Notes: generated by a model not told the origin, from the letters alone. Positions 23,855 to 31,201 are shown, counted from the first letter of the stretch. The stretch is 33,417 nucleotides of DNA from Bacillota bacterium (GCA_003343995.1 QAKE01000038.1:1-33417); one strand, 5' to 3'. A program made the numbers and translations.

Positions 23855-23883
23855 ATTATACCCTATTCTGCGGAAAATGACAA
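23855..23883 (-). promoter_or_regulatory. Promoter of the nitroreductase gene
   Basis: On the minus strand TTGTCA (23883-23878), 17-base spacer, TATAAT (23860-23855), with extended GGG before the -10 box. It starts only 7 bases after the stop of the protease gene. Confidence 0.75.
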
Positions 23884-23889
23884 CTGCTT

Positions 23890-24726
23890 TTACACCACGT
23901 CGGAAAGTTTGTCGTAAATGGAATGACTTTGGCAAATTTCGGTAATTTCCTCCTGCGTAAGCGTCTTTACCTTTTGCCCGTCTTTAAAAAGCACGATTTC
24001 GTTCAAAGCGTCCACGTCCAGCATGCTGATGAGCTTCTTTACGTCCGCGTCGACGGAAAGCGCCTGTTTTTTATAGGGCAAACCGCGTTGGAGCGACGCG
24101 GCGGACGCGCCGGCAAAGAGCCGCACGTACACGTTCTCCCCCTTTTTGCTCAACGCGCCGAACACGATGAACGCCGCGAAAAACAGTATGGAAAAATTGG
24201 GAGCGGAAAAGAGCGAAACGATGAACAGCCCCAAAACGGCGGCGGCGATCGCCACGCTTACGATTTTGCAGATCTTCAGCGCCTTATCCCGCGCGACACG
24301 CTGCGAGAGCGCGGCGAGCAGCACCCGCCCCCCGTCCAGCGGGAACGCGGGCAGCAGGTTGATCGCCGCGATGGAAAAGCTGGAAAACGCCGCGGAATCG
24401 GTAAAGGCGTACGTTTCGGGAAAGAGCCACCACGCCGCCACGAACACCGTGCCGATCGCAAGGTTCGTCAGCGGACCGGCGAGCGCAATGCGGATTTCGT
24501 CCTTTGCCTTGAGCCCGCTGTCCTCCCCGCTGACCACCGCGCCGTACGGCATCAGCGTAATGGACTTGAGGCGGTAGCCAAGCCTTTCCGCGGAAAACGA
24601 ATGCCCTAACTCATGGAGCAGGGCAACCGTTGTGCAGATAATGAACATCATCACCTTGCCCGTCAGCGCGTAATACACGCCGAACAGCCAAAATAACGGA
24701 TGTATTTTTAATTTCAGACTTCCCAT
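23890..24726 (-). CDS. M50 intramembrane metalloprotease, SpoIVFB-like
   Basis: 278 residues with several membrane helices. The zinc site is complete: LLHELGHSF (HELGH at 38-42) in one membrane helix and NLLPAFPLDGGR (Asn123 to Asp131) in another, the site-2 protease pattern. The last 60 residues form a soluble CBS-like tail, as in SpoIVFB-type enzymes. In spore formers this family cuts pro-sigma-K in the mother cell; here that role is inferred. Its start overlaps the preceding SpoIVFA-like gene by 13 bases, the same order as spoIVFA-spoIVFB in Bacillus. It could instead be a general site-2 protease. Confidence 0.85.
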   Translation of the reverse strand: MGSLKLKIHPLFWLFGVYYALTGKVMMFIICTTVALLHELGHSFSAERLGYRLKSITLMPYGAVVSGEDSGLKAKDEIRIALAGPLTNLAIGTVFVAAWWLFPETYAFTDSAAFSSFSIAAINLLPAFPLDGGRVLLAALSQRVARDKALKICKIVSVAIAAAVLGLFIVSLFSAPNFSILFFAAFIVFGALSKKGENVYVRLFAGASAASLQRGLPYKKQALSVDADVKKLISMLDVDALNEIVLFKDGQKVKTLTQEEITEICQSHSIYDKLSDVV

Positions 24727-25493
24727 ACGATTTGGTCGGTTTCGTTATCTACCGTGTAAGAGGTGATCATTTCGCCGTCCGCGCCGTAGAAACAAAGCTC
24801 GATGTTGTCTCCGAGGCTATACCCCAAAGGAATTTTGCCGTACACCTGCGAGCCGAGTTCCTGATAAGCGTAGTCGATGCCGCTGATGACCGTTTTGAAT
24901 TTCGTGGAATGCGTGATTTCAAAGGTGTATTTGCCGTTTTCGTCCGTCGTGAGCGCGGTGATTTCGCCGTCGCACGGGGAATAAACGCTGCCCTTCGCCG
25001 CAAAGCTCATCACGCCGCCGTTGACCGCCACGTCGCCGTCCATGGTGGGCAGCGCAGGGGTAAAGCTGTTGAATTCGCGGGTATCCACCTGCTCCGCCTG
25101 CGGCGTAAAGATAGAATTTAAGAATACCGCAAGCCCGCTGTTCGGCATAAAGAAGTTGGAAAGCACGATCACGCCGAGCAGTGCCACGACGACGGCGAGC
25201 TGCACGCCGATCACGGAAACCTTAAACTTGCGTTTTTTCGCGGGCGCGGCGGGCATTTCTTCCGCCGCCTCCTCCGCGGCGACGGCCTCCGGCGTCTGTT
25301 CCGCCGCCGTTTCGGGCGCGGGTTCGACGCGTTCCTCCGCCAAATCGCGGTTCACCTTTTCGATGGCGAGCTCTTTTACGTCTTCCTTCGGGGTTTCCCG
25401 CTTCTTTCTTTTCCGCTTGGGCGCGGTATAGGTAATACTGCACGTATTTACGGGAATTTCCAGCATTTCAGAGTAAATTGTTTCTTCGTTCAT
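24714..25493 (-). CDS. SpoIVFA-like membrane protein with degenerate M23 domain
   Basis: 259 residues. Residues 1-88 are cytoplasmic: a Lys/Arg cluster (KRKRKKRE) and a Glu/Ala/Pro-rich linker. One membrane helix spans about 92-114 (VSVIGVQLAVVVALLGVIVL). The outer part ends in a LytM/M23-like beta domain (about 165-259; SPCDGEITALTTDENG, FEITHSTKFKTVISG, QVYGKIPLGYSLG) that keeps the fold signature but lacks the full set of zinc His/Asp, so it should be inactive. SpoIVFA has this design and holds SpoIVFB inactive. ATG 25493 with AAGGAG upstream. It is first in a two-gene operon. Confidence 0.75.
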   Translation of the reverse strand: MNEETIYSEMLEIPVNTCSITYTAPKRKRKKRETPKEDVKELAIEKVNRDLAEERVEPAPETAAEQTPEAVAAEEAAEEMPAAPAKKRKFKVSVIGVQLAVVVALLGVIVLSNFFMPNSGLAVFLNSIFTPQAEQVDTREFNSFTPALPTMDGDVAVNGGVMSFAAKGSVYSPCDGEITALTTDENGKYTFEITHSTKFKTVISGIDYAYQELGSQVYGKIPLGYSLGDNIELCFYGADGEMITSYTVDNETDQIVWEV

Positions 25494-25720
25494 AATTTTT
25501 CTCCTTGTCCTTTCGCTATATTAAAAAATATGCTTGCATTCGGGCAACTATTCATATAAATTCATAAAAATTGCCGTCGGGTTTTGTCGAATACGTCCGA
25601 TTTCGGCGTTTTGCCGCAAATTTTTACCGTACGCGCCGTTTGCAAAGGATTATATATAAGGATATATATGCCGAACGCCGTACAAATATTAAAAAAATTT
25701 TAAAAACGCGCGGATTATTG

Positions 25721-25749
25721 TTGACAAAACTCCTTATTTTATGTATAAT
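25721..25749 (+). promoter_or_regulatory. Consensus promoter of the tRNA-Met/tRNA-Glu operon
   Basis: TTGACA (25721-25726), 17-base spacer, TATAAT (25744-25749): perfect sigma-A consensus, 16 bases before the tRNA-Met. Confidence 0.9.
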
Positions 25750-25765
25750 AACGTAGCAATTGAAT

Positions 25766-25842
25766 GGCGGCGTAGCTTAGTTGGTTATAGCGGCCGGTTC
25801 ATACCCGGCAGGTCGTTGGTTCGAGTCCGACCGCCGCTACCA
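25766..25842 (+). tRNA. tRNA-Met (elongator type, anticodon CAT)
   Basis: Acceptor GGCGGCG/CGCCGCT (G1-U72 wobble, as in Bacillus elongator tRNA-Met), anticodon stem GCCGG/CCGGC with loop TTCATAC, T-arm with GTTCGAGTC, CCA encoded. Confidence 0.95.
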
Positions 25843-25858
25843 AAAACACATCATAACC

Positions 25859-25933
25859 GGCCCCTTGGTCAAGCGGTTAAGACACCACCCTTTCACGGTG
25901 GTATCATGGGTTCGAGTCCCGTAGGGGTCACCA
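25859..25933 (+). tRNA. tRNA-Glu (anticodon TTC)
   Basis: Acceptor GGCCCCT/AGGGGTC, anticodon stem CCACC/GGTGG with loop CTTTCAC, T-arm GGTTCGAGTCC, discriminator A and CCA encoded. It lies 16 bases after the tRNA-Met in the same transcript. Confidence 0.95.
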
Positions 25934-25946
25934 AACAAAGTAAAGA

Positions 25947-25976
25947 CGAACCCGTTTCCTTTAGGAGACGGGTTCG
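25947..25976 (+). terminator. Terminator of the tRNA operon
   Basis: CGAACCCGTTTCC and GGAGACGGGTTCG pair over 13 bases around TTTA, followed by CCTTTGTTTTT. Confidence 0.9.
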
Positions 25977-26014
25977 CCTTTGTTTTTAGACTGAAAAAGT
26001 AGTTAAAACCAATC

Positions 26015-26051
26015 AAAATAGGCACCTTCTTCGTTTGAGAGTGTCTATTTT
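26015..26051. terminator. Hairpin at the start of the AT-rich block
   Basis: AAAATAGGCAC and GTGTCTATTTT pair over 11 bases (one G-U) around a 15-base loop, followed by TTCG. It lies just upstream of the HEPN operon promoter and may insulate it from the tRNA transcript. Confidence 0.55.
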
Positions 26052-26071
26052 TCGTTTATATATGGATGAAA

Positions 26072-26100
26072 TTGATTTTATTGGAAAAATATGGTAAAAT
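26072..26100 (+). promoter_or_regulatory. Promoter of the two-gene HEPN cassette
   Basis: TTGATT (26072-26077), 17-base spacer ending TATGG, TAAAAT (26095-26100). The ATG at 26091 lies inside this promoter, which supports the downstream start at 26130. Confidence 0.75.
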
Positions 26101-26129
26101 TAAATCAAGTTTTTACTAAGGAGACTTTT

Positions 26130-26555
26130 ATGGCATATTTAGATAATTTTCATTTAATTGTTGGCGAAACCATTATGGAATGTCAAAGAATAGAACATGA
26201 CATAAAATTAATTTATGCAGGCATGTTAAAAGGTGATTTTAATGAAAATTTGGACATTGTAAAAGATAAAGCGTTAGGACCTGTTTTGGTAGAGTTAGAA
26301 AAGCTTGATAATAGCGATGGGAAGCCCTATCTTAAACAAGGAGATTACAAACTATTAAAAGAGATAAAAGATGTAAGGAATTGGCTTGTGCATAAAGCTT
26401 ATATGGATTTTATGTACGATAAAGACACTAATTGGGAACGCAACTTAAACAGAAGTTACAGTAAACTATTAGATTTCAATAAAAGAATGAAAACTCTTGG
26501 TAACCAAGTAGAAAATGTAAGATTTGATATCTTAAAACACTTTGGAAGAATTTGA
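26130..26555 (+). CDS. Small HEPN-like protein with R-x4-H motif
   Basis: 141 residues, mostly helical, no membrane segment. Near the end of a predicted helix lies EIKDVRNWLVHKAYMDF, with Arg83 and His88 forming the R-x4-H motif that marks the active site of HEPN ribonucleases. An earlier helix (ETIMECQRIEHDIKLIY) fits the other core helix of the fold. Start ATG 26130 has AAGGAG at 26118-26123; ATG 26091 is rejected because it lies in the promoter. It ends 2 bases before the ATG of a second HEPN-motif protein, so both are co-translated. HEPN proteins are often tRNA- or mRNA-cutting toxins; this one is not assigned to a named family. Family by motif and context, function inferred. Confidence 0.65.
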   Translation: MAYLDNFHLIVGETIMECQRIEHDIKLIYAGMLKGDFNENLDIVKDKALGPVLVELEKLDNSDGKPYLKQGDYKLLKEIKDVRNWLVHKAYMDFMYDKDTNWERNLNRSYSKLLDFNKRMKTLGNQVENVRFDILKHFGRI

Positions 26556-26557
26556 AC

Positions 26558-27544
26558 ATGAACACTAGATATTACTTAAAAAATGGAACTATATCCGTAG
26601 AGCCAATAAATGAAGATAATGCAGATTTTTTTATAGTGAACTATGAAATAAATGGGGAAAGAAAGTTTTTTTACAAAAACGATGAAATATTATTAAATAT
26701 TGACTGTGAATTAGTGTCGCTATATGATAAATTTAGAGATATTTATTTTCCTGACACGGAAGGTTATTATAAACAATTAAATTCCATACCGATATTCGTT
26801 CAAGAGGCGGGGCAAAATTCGGACTGCGCAATAGACACAAATTTATTTAATAAACTAATTGGCAAATTTTTTAATATTTTTGGCAACGATTTATATCGAC
26901 ATTTGTATCTTGTAGATTGTCAATACATAATTGGAACGATTCAAAACCATTTGTGTGAGATGAATGATTTATTTATTAGATTTTATGTAGATATATGCGA
27001 AACGACAATCTTATGTAATGATAGGTTTACAGATAAAACATTTCATTTAACCTCTTTAGAGTCTAGATTATTATCTGCGACTGTAGAATCATATTTTATT
27101 AAGGCATATTCTATTTTAGACCTCCTAACAAAAATAATTTATGAAATCGAAAACCCTATAAAAAAATTTAATAAATATGAAAAATTAATATCTAACGAAA
27201 AAATTTGGGGAGATAGAAAAAAGACGAAGTTTAATAATGAACCTGAAACACTATTTGAAGAATGCGAACTAGTAAAGATTATAGAATCATTAAGAAACGA
27301 AACTGTTCATAATGGTTCATGGGAATTAAATCCTAAGCTTTTTGTAGTAAATAAGGAAAATAATATTACTGAAAAATTTATGTTGTTCCCAGATTTTGAC
27401 CAAGGTCGTCTTTCTTGTGTAAAAAACAGGAAGCATTTCTTTTCAAAAAGCACAAAAATAAATGATATTTTCGTAAAATTACATTTTGAATTTATGAACA
27501 GATTATTAAAAACTGTAAAAAAGATATTAGCTTATACTACTTAA
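26558..27544 (+). CDS. Larger HEPN-like protein with R-x4-H motif
   Basis: 328 residues from ATG 26558 (GGAAG at 26544-26548; TTG 26552 is an alternative that would overlap the first gene). The first 85 residues look like a beta domain with short repeats of the type FIVNYEINGERKFFY. The rest is helical. IIESLRNETVHNGSWEL carries Arg246 and His251 in the R-x4-H arrangement, in the form LRNETVHNG common in HEPN ribonuclease-like proteins. No membrane segment, nuclease or kinase motif seen elsewhere. Its pairing with another HEPN protein in one promoter-terminator unit next to tRNA genes suggests a toxin or defence unit in which both subunits may form one enzyme. Not a family I can name. Confidence 0.65.
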   Translation: MNTRYYLKNGTISVEPINEDNADFFIVNYEINGERKFFYKNDEILLNIDCELVSLYDKFRDIYFPDTEGYYKQLNSIPIFVQEAGQNSDCAIDTNLFNKLIGKFFNIFGNDLYRHLYLVDCQYIIGTIQNHLCEMNDLFIRFYVDICETTILCNDRFTDKTFHLTSLESRLLSATVESYFIKAYSILDLLTKIIYEIENPIKKFNKYEKLISNEKIWGDRKKTKFNNEPETLFEECELVKIIESLRNETVHNGSWELNPKLFVVNKENNITEKFMLFPDFDQGRLSCVKNRKHFFSKSTKINDIFVKLHFEFMNRLLKTVKKILAYTT

Positions 27545-27551
27545 AATACCA

Positions 27552-27585
27552 AAAAGCGGTGAGGAAATTAATCCCCACCGCTTTT
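27552..27585 (+). terminator. Terminator of the HEPN cassette
   Basis: AAAAGCGGTGAGG and CCCCACCGCTTTT pair with one mismatch around AAATTAAT, followed by CTACC. It begins 8 bases after the stop codon. Confidence 0.75.
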
Positions 27586-27665
27586 CTACCGCCTCTTGCG
27601 GTCTAAAACTTCATATACAATGCTCCTATGATTACAACGGAGCTACATTTTTTTGATTTTTAATA

Positions 27666-28508
27666 TTAAGTTGCCTTTGTTTTTGCCAACACGGTAAGTG
27701 CTATCGAAGTTTTTACCTTGTGTTCTTTCAACTCTTTGTTCTCCTTGTCAAGTTCTAAAACTTCGCCCATTGACGTATCTAACCGCTTTTTTAGGTTTGC
27801 GTTTTCTGCCGTAAGCGCAACAATTTGTTTTTTGAGCCCGCCTTTCGACCAAGAAAATTCGCCATTTTCGGCTTGAGTTAGTGCTTCGGCATAATCATCC
27901 GTTTCTGCCTTTTTACTTTCGGCTTCTTCTAAAATCTTTTTCGCCTTGTATTCAGCGGTAGATAAATGTTCAATGCTGTTGCCCGACTTACCTCGTTCCA
28001 ATCCGTACTTTTGACCGACCTCTTTCCATATCTCCGTTTGAAGTTTTACGAGTTGTCCGTCAAACAGTTCCTTTGCACACAACTTACCGTCAACGATAGG
28101 GATAAGGTTTAAGTGCATATGCGGATTTGTTTCGTCTAAATGGACGATAGCAGAAAGTACGTTTTCTTCCCCGTATTTATCTTTGAAGAAGTTGGTAAAG
28201 TCACGAAAGAAGCGCTGTTGTTTATCGGGCGTTGACACCTTGAAAAATTCAGGGCTTGCCGTCAACACGAAAGAACACATATACACGGCATCCGAGCGAA
28301 CTTTGCGTTTTAGGTTTAAGCCCGAAATTCTATCTTCGATAACGTCAAGATATTTCCCTTGTGGACATACCGTATGATAGTTTTGATACGTCCTTGAACT
28401 GTCGATACAAGTGTTAGAGCCTTGATAAGTTTCGTCGCGTTCGTTCTCTTCTTCAACGGGTGAAACGTCCGATTTTTTGAGTTTGTCTAAATTGCAAATA
28501 ATGTAAAT
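27666..28508 (-). CDS. MobV-family relaxase (Mob/Pre)
   Basis: About 280 residues. It nicks plasmid DNA at oriT for conjugative mobilisation. Signature blocks: SSRTYQNYHTV near the N-terminus, and the three-His metal motif HLDETNPHMHLNLIPI (His at about 123, 130, 132). The last 90 residues are coiled coil (KKIVALTAEN region through LELDKENKELKEHK), as in MobV proteins, but the protein is shorter than the usual 350-450. Start: the perfect AAGGAGG at 28517-28523 has no ATG behind it; the frame there reads TTT ATT TAC ATT, and ATT 28508 stands at ideal spacing. An upstream TTG (28571) in frame is the other option. Its oriT is at 28679-28708. Confidence 0.85.
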   Translation of the reverse strand: MYIICNLDKLKKSDVSPVEEENERDETYQGSNTCIDSSRTYQNYHTVCPQGKYLDVIEDRISGLNLKRKVRSDAVYMCSFVLTASPEFFKVSTPDKQQRFFRDFTNFFKDKYGEENVLSAIVHLDETNPHMHLNLIPIVDGKLCAKELFDGQLVKLQTEIWKEVGQKYGLERGKSGNSIEHLSTAEYKAKKILEEAESKKAETDDYAEALTQAENGEFSWSKGGLKKQIVALTAENANLKKRLDTSMGEVLELDKENKELKEHKVKTSIALTVLAKTKAT

Positions 28509-28678
28509 AAATTTGTCCTCCTTGAATAAAAATTTTGAGATTTTGCAAAAGTGTAGCTCACTGCGTCGCAACTCGTCTTTTTGTCAGCCGTTTTTATAAA
28601 CGGCAAGACCTTTAAAACGGTTGCTCCTTTTCCCAAAAAATTTTTGCTTCGCAAATCTTCTTCGGGAACCCTGTTTAT

Positions 28679-28708
28679 GCAATAAGTGTAGCTCACTACA
28701 CTTATTGC
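28679..28708 (-). other. oriT of the MobV relaxase, with predicted nick site
   Basis: On the minus strand GCAATAAGTGTAGTGAGCTACACTTATTGC folds into a 13-bp hairpin with a 4-base loop (GCAATAAGTGTAG, then TGAG, then CTACACTTATTGC). AAGTGTAGTGAGCTACACTT aligns position by position with the pMV158 oriT core AAGTATAGTGTGTTATACTT; there the nick is at TAGTG/TG, so here it is expected between 28694 and 28693. It lies about 170 bases upstream of the relaxase gene and on its coding strand, as in MobV plasmids. Confidence 0.8.
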
Positions 28709-28785
28709 GCTTGTGCTACATAAGTTTCGTTCGTCCTGCGGAGCTTTTTTGTCCACTGAACAGTAAAAATCCGATTATTTAACGG

Positions 28786-28812
28786 CTATCGGCAAAGCCA
28801 AAAGCAAATCAT
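28786..28812 (-). CDS. Tiny ORF (8 residues) with strong ribosome site
   Basis: ATG at 28812 follows GGAGGTGG with 8 bases between and reads MICFWLCR then TAG. It could be a leader peptide or a remnant of a lost gene start. Confidence 0.25.
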   Translation of the reverse strand: MICFWLCR

Positions 28813-28968
28813 TTTAACCACCTCCAAAAGTTTTAAGGCAAAAGAAAATCCCACAGTAGAAACTGTGAGACTTCAATTAAGTATTTAGTTGAGAGTTTTG
28901 CCCTCTCACTTATATAAGGACACACCTTGCCGTAAATTATGCAAGGATTTTTAAAAGGTTAAAAATTT

Positions 28969-29520
28969 TTATTTTTTTAGGTTTTCTAATCTTTCTCGCT
29001 CTTTCTTGGGTAATCGCATGATTATGCTTTTAAGTTGGTCGGATATAGGGGTTGAATTATCTTCTTTAACCACGATGACCCCCAACTCTTTTTTAGCAAA
29101 GGCTAAAGTTTGTTTTGAGCATTTGCTTTCCAAGTAAGGTAAAAAGGTGCTATTAAAGTATTCCATAGGCGTAGTATTTGCCTTCTTTGCGATTGCTTTA
29201 AGGACTTTAATAAAGCGGCTGTGTTTACGTGCTTTCGGCTTTTTAAATAATTCTTGTCGTCTTTCTATTTCTTTTTGTAGGTGTAAATATAACCATTGAT
29301 ATTCCAATGGCAAGTCCGTCATAAACTGTATAAAATATCCACGCGCAGTTAGGTCTTGCAAAGAAAACATTTCCGTATAGATATTTCGGTTTGAATAATC
29401 ATCTAACTTATATCGCATCAAAAACTTTATGCCGTAGCGATAAAGTTCACTCTCACTGTAAAACCACAAACGGATTCTTTCATCTTCTTCGGGTAATAAG
29501 TTAGAAAGGAAATCTTGCAT
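28969..29520 (-). CDS. Truncated unknown protein of the mobile block
   Basis: At most 183 residues from ATG 29520; the frame continues into DNA that belongs to the opposite-strand restriction gene. No Shine-Dalgarno site precedes the ATG, so the natural front end is probably lost. The protein is helical and basic (RHSRFIKVLKAIAKK), with DLPLEYQWLYLHLQKEIERR in the middle and IIMRLPKKERERLENLKK at the end. I do not recognise the family; the position behind a MobV/oriT region would suit a plasmid replication or partition protein, which is only a guess. Confidence 0.5.
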   Translation of the reverse strand: MQDFLSNLLPEEDERIRLWFYSESELYRYGIKFLMRYKLDDYSNRNIYTEMFSLQDLTARGYFIQFMTDLPLEYQWLYLHLQKEIERRQELFKKPKARKHSRFIKVLKAIAKKANTTPMEYFNSTFLPYLESKCSKQTLAFAKKELGVIVVKEDNSTPISDQLKSIIMRLPKKERERLENLKK

Positions 29521-30087
29521 AGCAACGCTGACGTTCCCACTATTTTTGAATACGTACTTGCTATTGCTTGGTATAAAATATCGGGCAGACAAGGCAAAGT
29601 GTTGGAATATATGAATTTGTCGTTGGATGCAGATTTGCTTCCCATAACTCACGCAGCAGGTGGTCACGAAGATATTACATACAAATACGAAGCGAATGAA
29701 AACTATCCTGCACATACGCTTTTAATTGAGGCAACGCTTGCGGGTGGAATCAATCAACGCCGTATGGAAATGGAGCCTGTTTCGAGACATTTGGGCGATT
29801 ATTTACTTAATCATACCGAAGAAGCATATTGCGTTTTTGCAACCACTTTCCTTCACGTAAACGTTGTGGCTGATTTTAGAGGAAGAAAGTTTATGCCTTA
29901 CTACTCTTCGGATGGAACAAGAAGTGTAAACGGGATGAAGATAATTCCTTGTAATACCGAAGAAATCAAAACGATTATTCAACGTGGTATTACTTATGCT
30001 CAACTTTATAGAATATTTGAAGAGGCTCATCAAGCAAATACTGCACCTAATTTATGGCACGACCAAGAGATAAAAAATAAATTATAA
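29515..30087 (+). pseudogene. AlwI-family restriction endonuclease, C-terminal part only
   Basis: 190 codons match the C-terminal catalytic part of AlwI-type type II restriction enzymes: VPTIFEYVLAIAWYKISGRQ, then AGGHEDITYKYEANENYPAH with acidic residues near 52-53, then TLLIEATLAGGINQRRMEME (Glu72), then EPVSRHLGDYLL. The acidic pair and Glu-x-Thr fit the PD-(D/E)xK active site. Family members are two to three times longer; here homology starts at the very edge of an opposite gene (29520-29530), no ATG or ribosome site is present, and no methyltransferase gene is near. So this is a broken remnant. Next gene starts 10 bases after its stop. Confidence 0.75.
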
Positions 30088-30097
30088 GAGGAAATCT

Positions 30098-31201
30098 ATG
30101 GGGACAAGATTAGATATTGAAAACCCTTTTTACGATAACGATGCTTCGGGTTCTGCTTTTGGGTGGGATTTTCAAGTTAATGCTGCTATATTTTTATTCT
30201 TGAAATATCTTGATGAAATTGAGACTATTAAGGTCGAAGGCAAACATCAAGATATTGAAATTAAAAAAACGGATAACAGCTTTATTTTTGCTCAAGCAAA
30301 ATCAATACAAGATGGTTCGTTGACTAATAGAATGCCGAAGTTAGAAGATGCGATTATTTCATTAGCAAAAACTCCGGCAACAAAAGATGATTCTCTTCTA
30401 TATATCTCAAATTACAGTGCGCCAATAAAGGACTCAGATGTGTTTAAAAATCAAGTTCTCGCATTGCAAAATGCAAAACAAGAACAAGGGGTTTTTATTG
30501 AGCAAAAGAAAAAAATAGAAGATAAATTAACTATTCAGATTTCTCAATGTGAAAACGAAACAAAGAAAAAGAAATTAATAGAGCTAAAAAAGAGAATTGA
30601 AAATATAGATGTGGACCGGTTCTTGGTTGCTTCTATATATCCCTATCTCAATACCGAGCAGAAAAATGATAAATATCAAGTAATCATTGGGTTAATTCAA
30701 GATTTATTAACAAGAAAATTTGAAATTAATTCTCCAAATATTTTTAACTTTATTTATAATCTATTATATCAATGGCACGAAACCTTTTTGTGTAATGCTA
30801 CAATACCCGAACGAGACAGGGACAAAAGCAAGACTAAGATTGAGTTATTGTGGCAAATAGTTGTTATAATTTCTAATATGGAAGTTGACATGTCTCAACT
30901 TTTTGAAGAAGAATTAGAACAAGACCAATTAGATGAGTTTGAAATGTATTACACTCAAAAATTATTTATTCATGAAAGATTTAGTTTCTTCAATAACCTT
31001 CAATCTGATTTAGTATCTTTTTTAAAAAACAACAATGGAAAGAAAGATATAGATTTTATAAAAGAAAGATGGGTGCAGTATAAGGACGAATTTAGAGAAT
31101 TTCAAAATTATGAGAGTTTAGCTCAAGAATATTTAATTAAGAAAGCAATCTTTGGTATTCTTTCATTTGGTATTGCCAGCCTTGGTCTGAATGGAAGATA
31201 G
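30098..31201 (+). CDS. Cap4/DUF4297-like nuclease-domain protein, C-terminus altered by IS
   Basis: 367 residues. The N-terminal domain resembles the PD-(D/E)xK dsDNA nuclease of Cap4/DUF4297 defence effectors: GWDFQVNAAIFLFLKY, then VEGKHQDIEIK (Glu47, Asp52, Glu54), then FIFAQAKS (Gln66, Lys68), the E-x4-D ... Q-x-K pattern. The middle has a coiled coil (KKIEDKLTIQISQCENETKK) and the rest is helical, without a recognised sensor. The last about 20 codons are antisense IS3 sequence, so the native end is lost. RBS: AGAGGAAA before ATG 30098. With the AlwI-family fragment it forms the remains of a restriction/defence pair. Confidence 0.65.
   Translation: MGTRLDIENPFYDNDASGSAFGWDFQVNAAIFLFLKYLDEIETIKVEGKHQDIEIKKTDNSFIFAQAKSIQDGSLTNRMPKLEDAIISLAKTPATKDDSLLYISNYSAPIKDSDVFKNQVLALQNAKQEQGVFIEQKKKIEDKLTIQISQCENETKKKKLIELKKRIENIDVDRFLVASIYPYLNTEQKNDKYQVIIGLIQDLLTRKFEINSPNIFNFIYNLLYQWHETFLCNATIPERDRDKSKTKIELLWQIVVIISNMEVDMSQLFEEELEQDQLDEFEMYYTQKLFIHERFSFFNNLQSDLVSFLKNNNGKKDIDFIKERWVQYKDEFREFQNYESLAQEYLIKKAIFGILSFGIASLGLNGR

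Larger units (their letters stand above)
28509..28968. other. Gene-free leader and oriT region of the MobV module
   Basis: No convincing gene of normal length. It holds the oriT (28679-28708), a half copy of it (AAGTGTAGCTCACT at 28549-28562), a small hairpin GCCGTTT/AAACGGC (28588-28606), a tiny ORF with a strong ribosome site (28786-28812) and a weak hairpin CACAG/CTGTG near 28850-28870. An 89-codon frame across the oriT (28487-28756) is judged accidental. Confidence 0.55.

Noticed and set aside
21193..23880. 895-codon open frame on the plus strand
   Set aside because: Antisense to the GH36 and nitroreductase genes, crossing a bidirectional terminator. Same composition artefact.
28487..28756. 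89-codon frame across the oriT region
   Set aside because: It runs through the oriT hairpin, has no ribosome site and overlaps the relaxase start.
29521..29715. N-terminal part of the 248-codon minus-strand frame
   Set aside because: It is antisense to the AlwI-family sequence, whose sense frame has clear conserved motifs.
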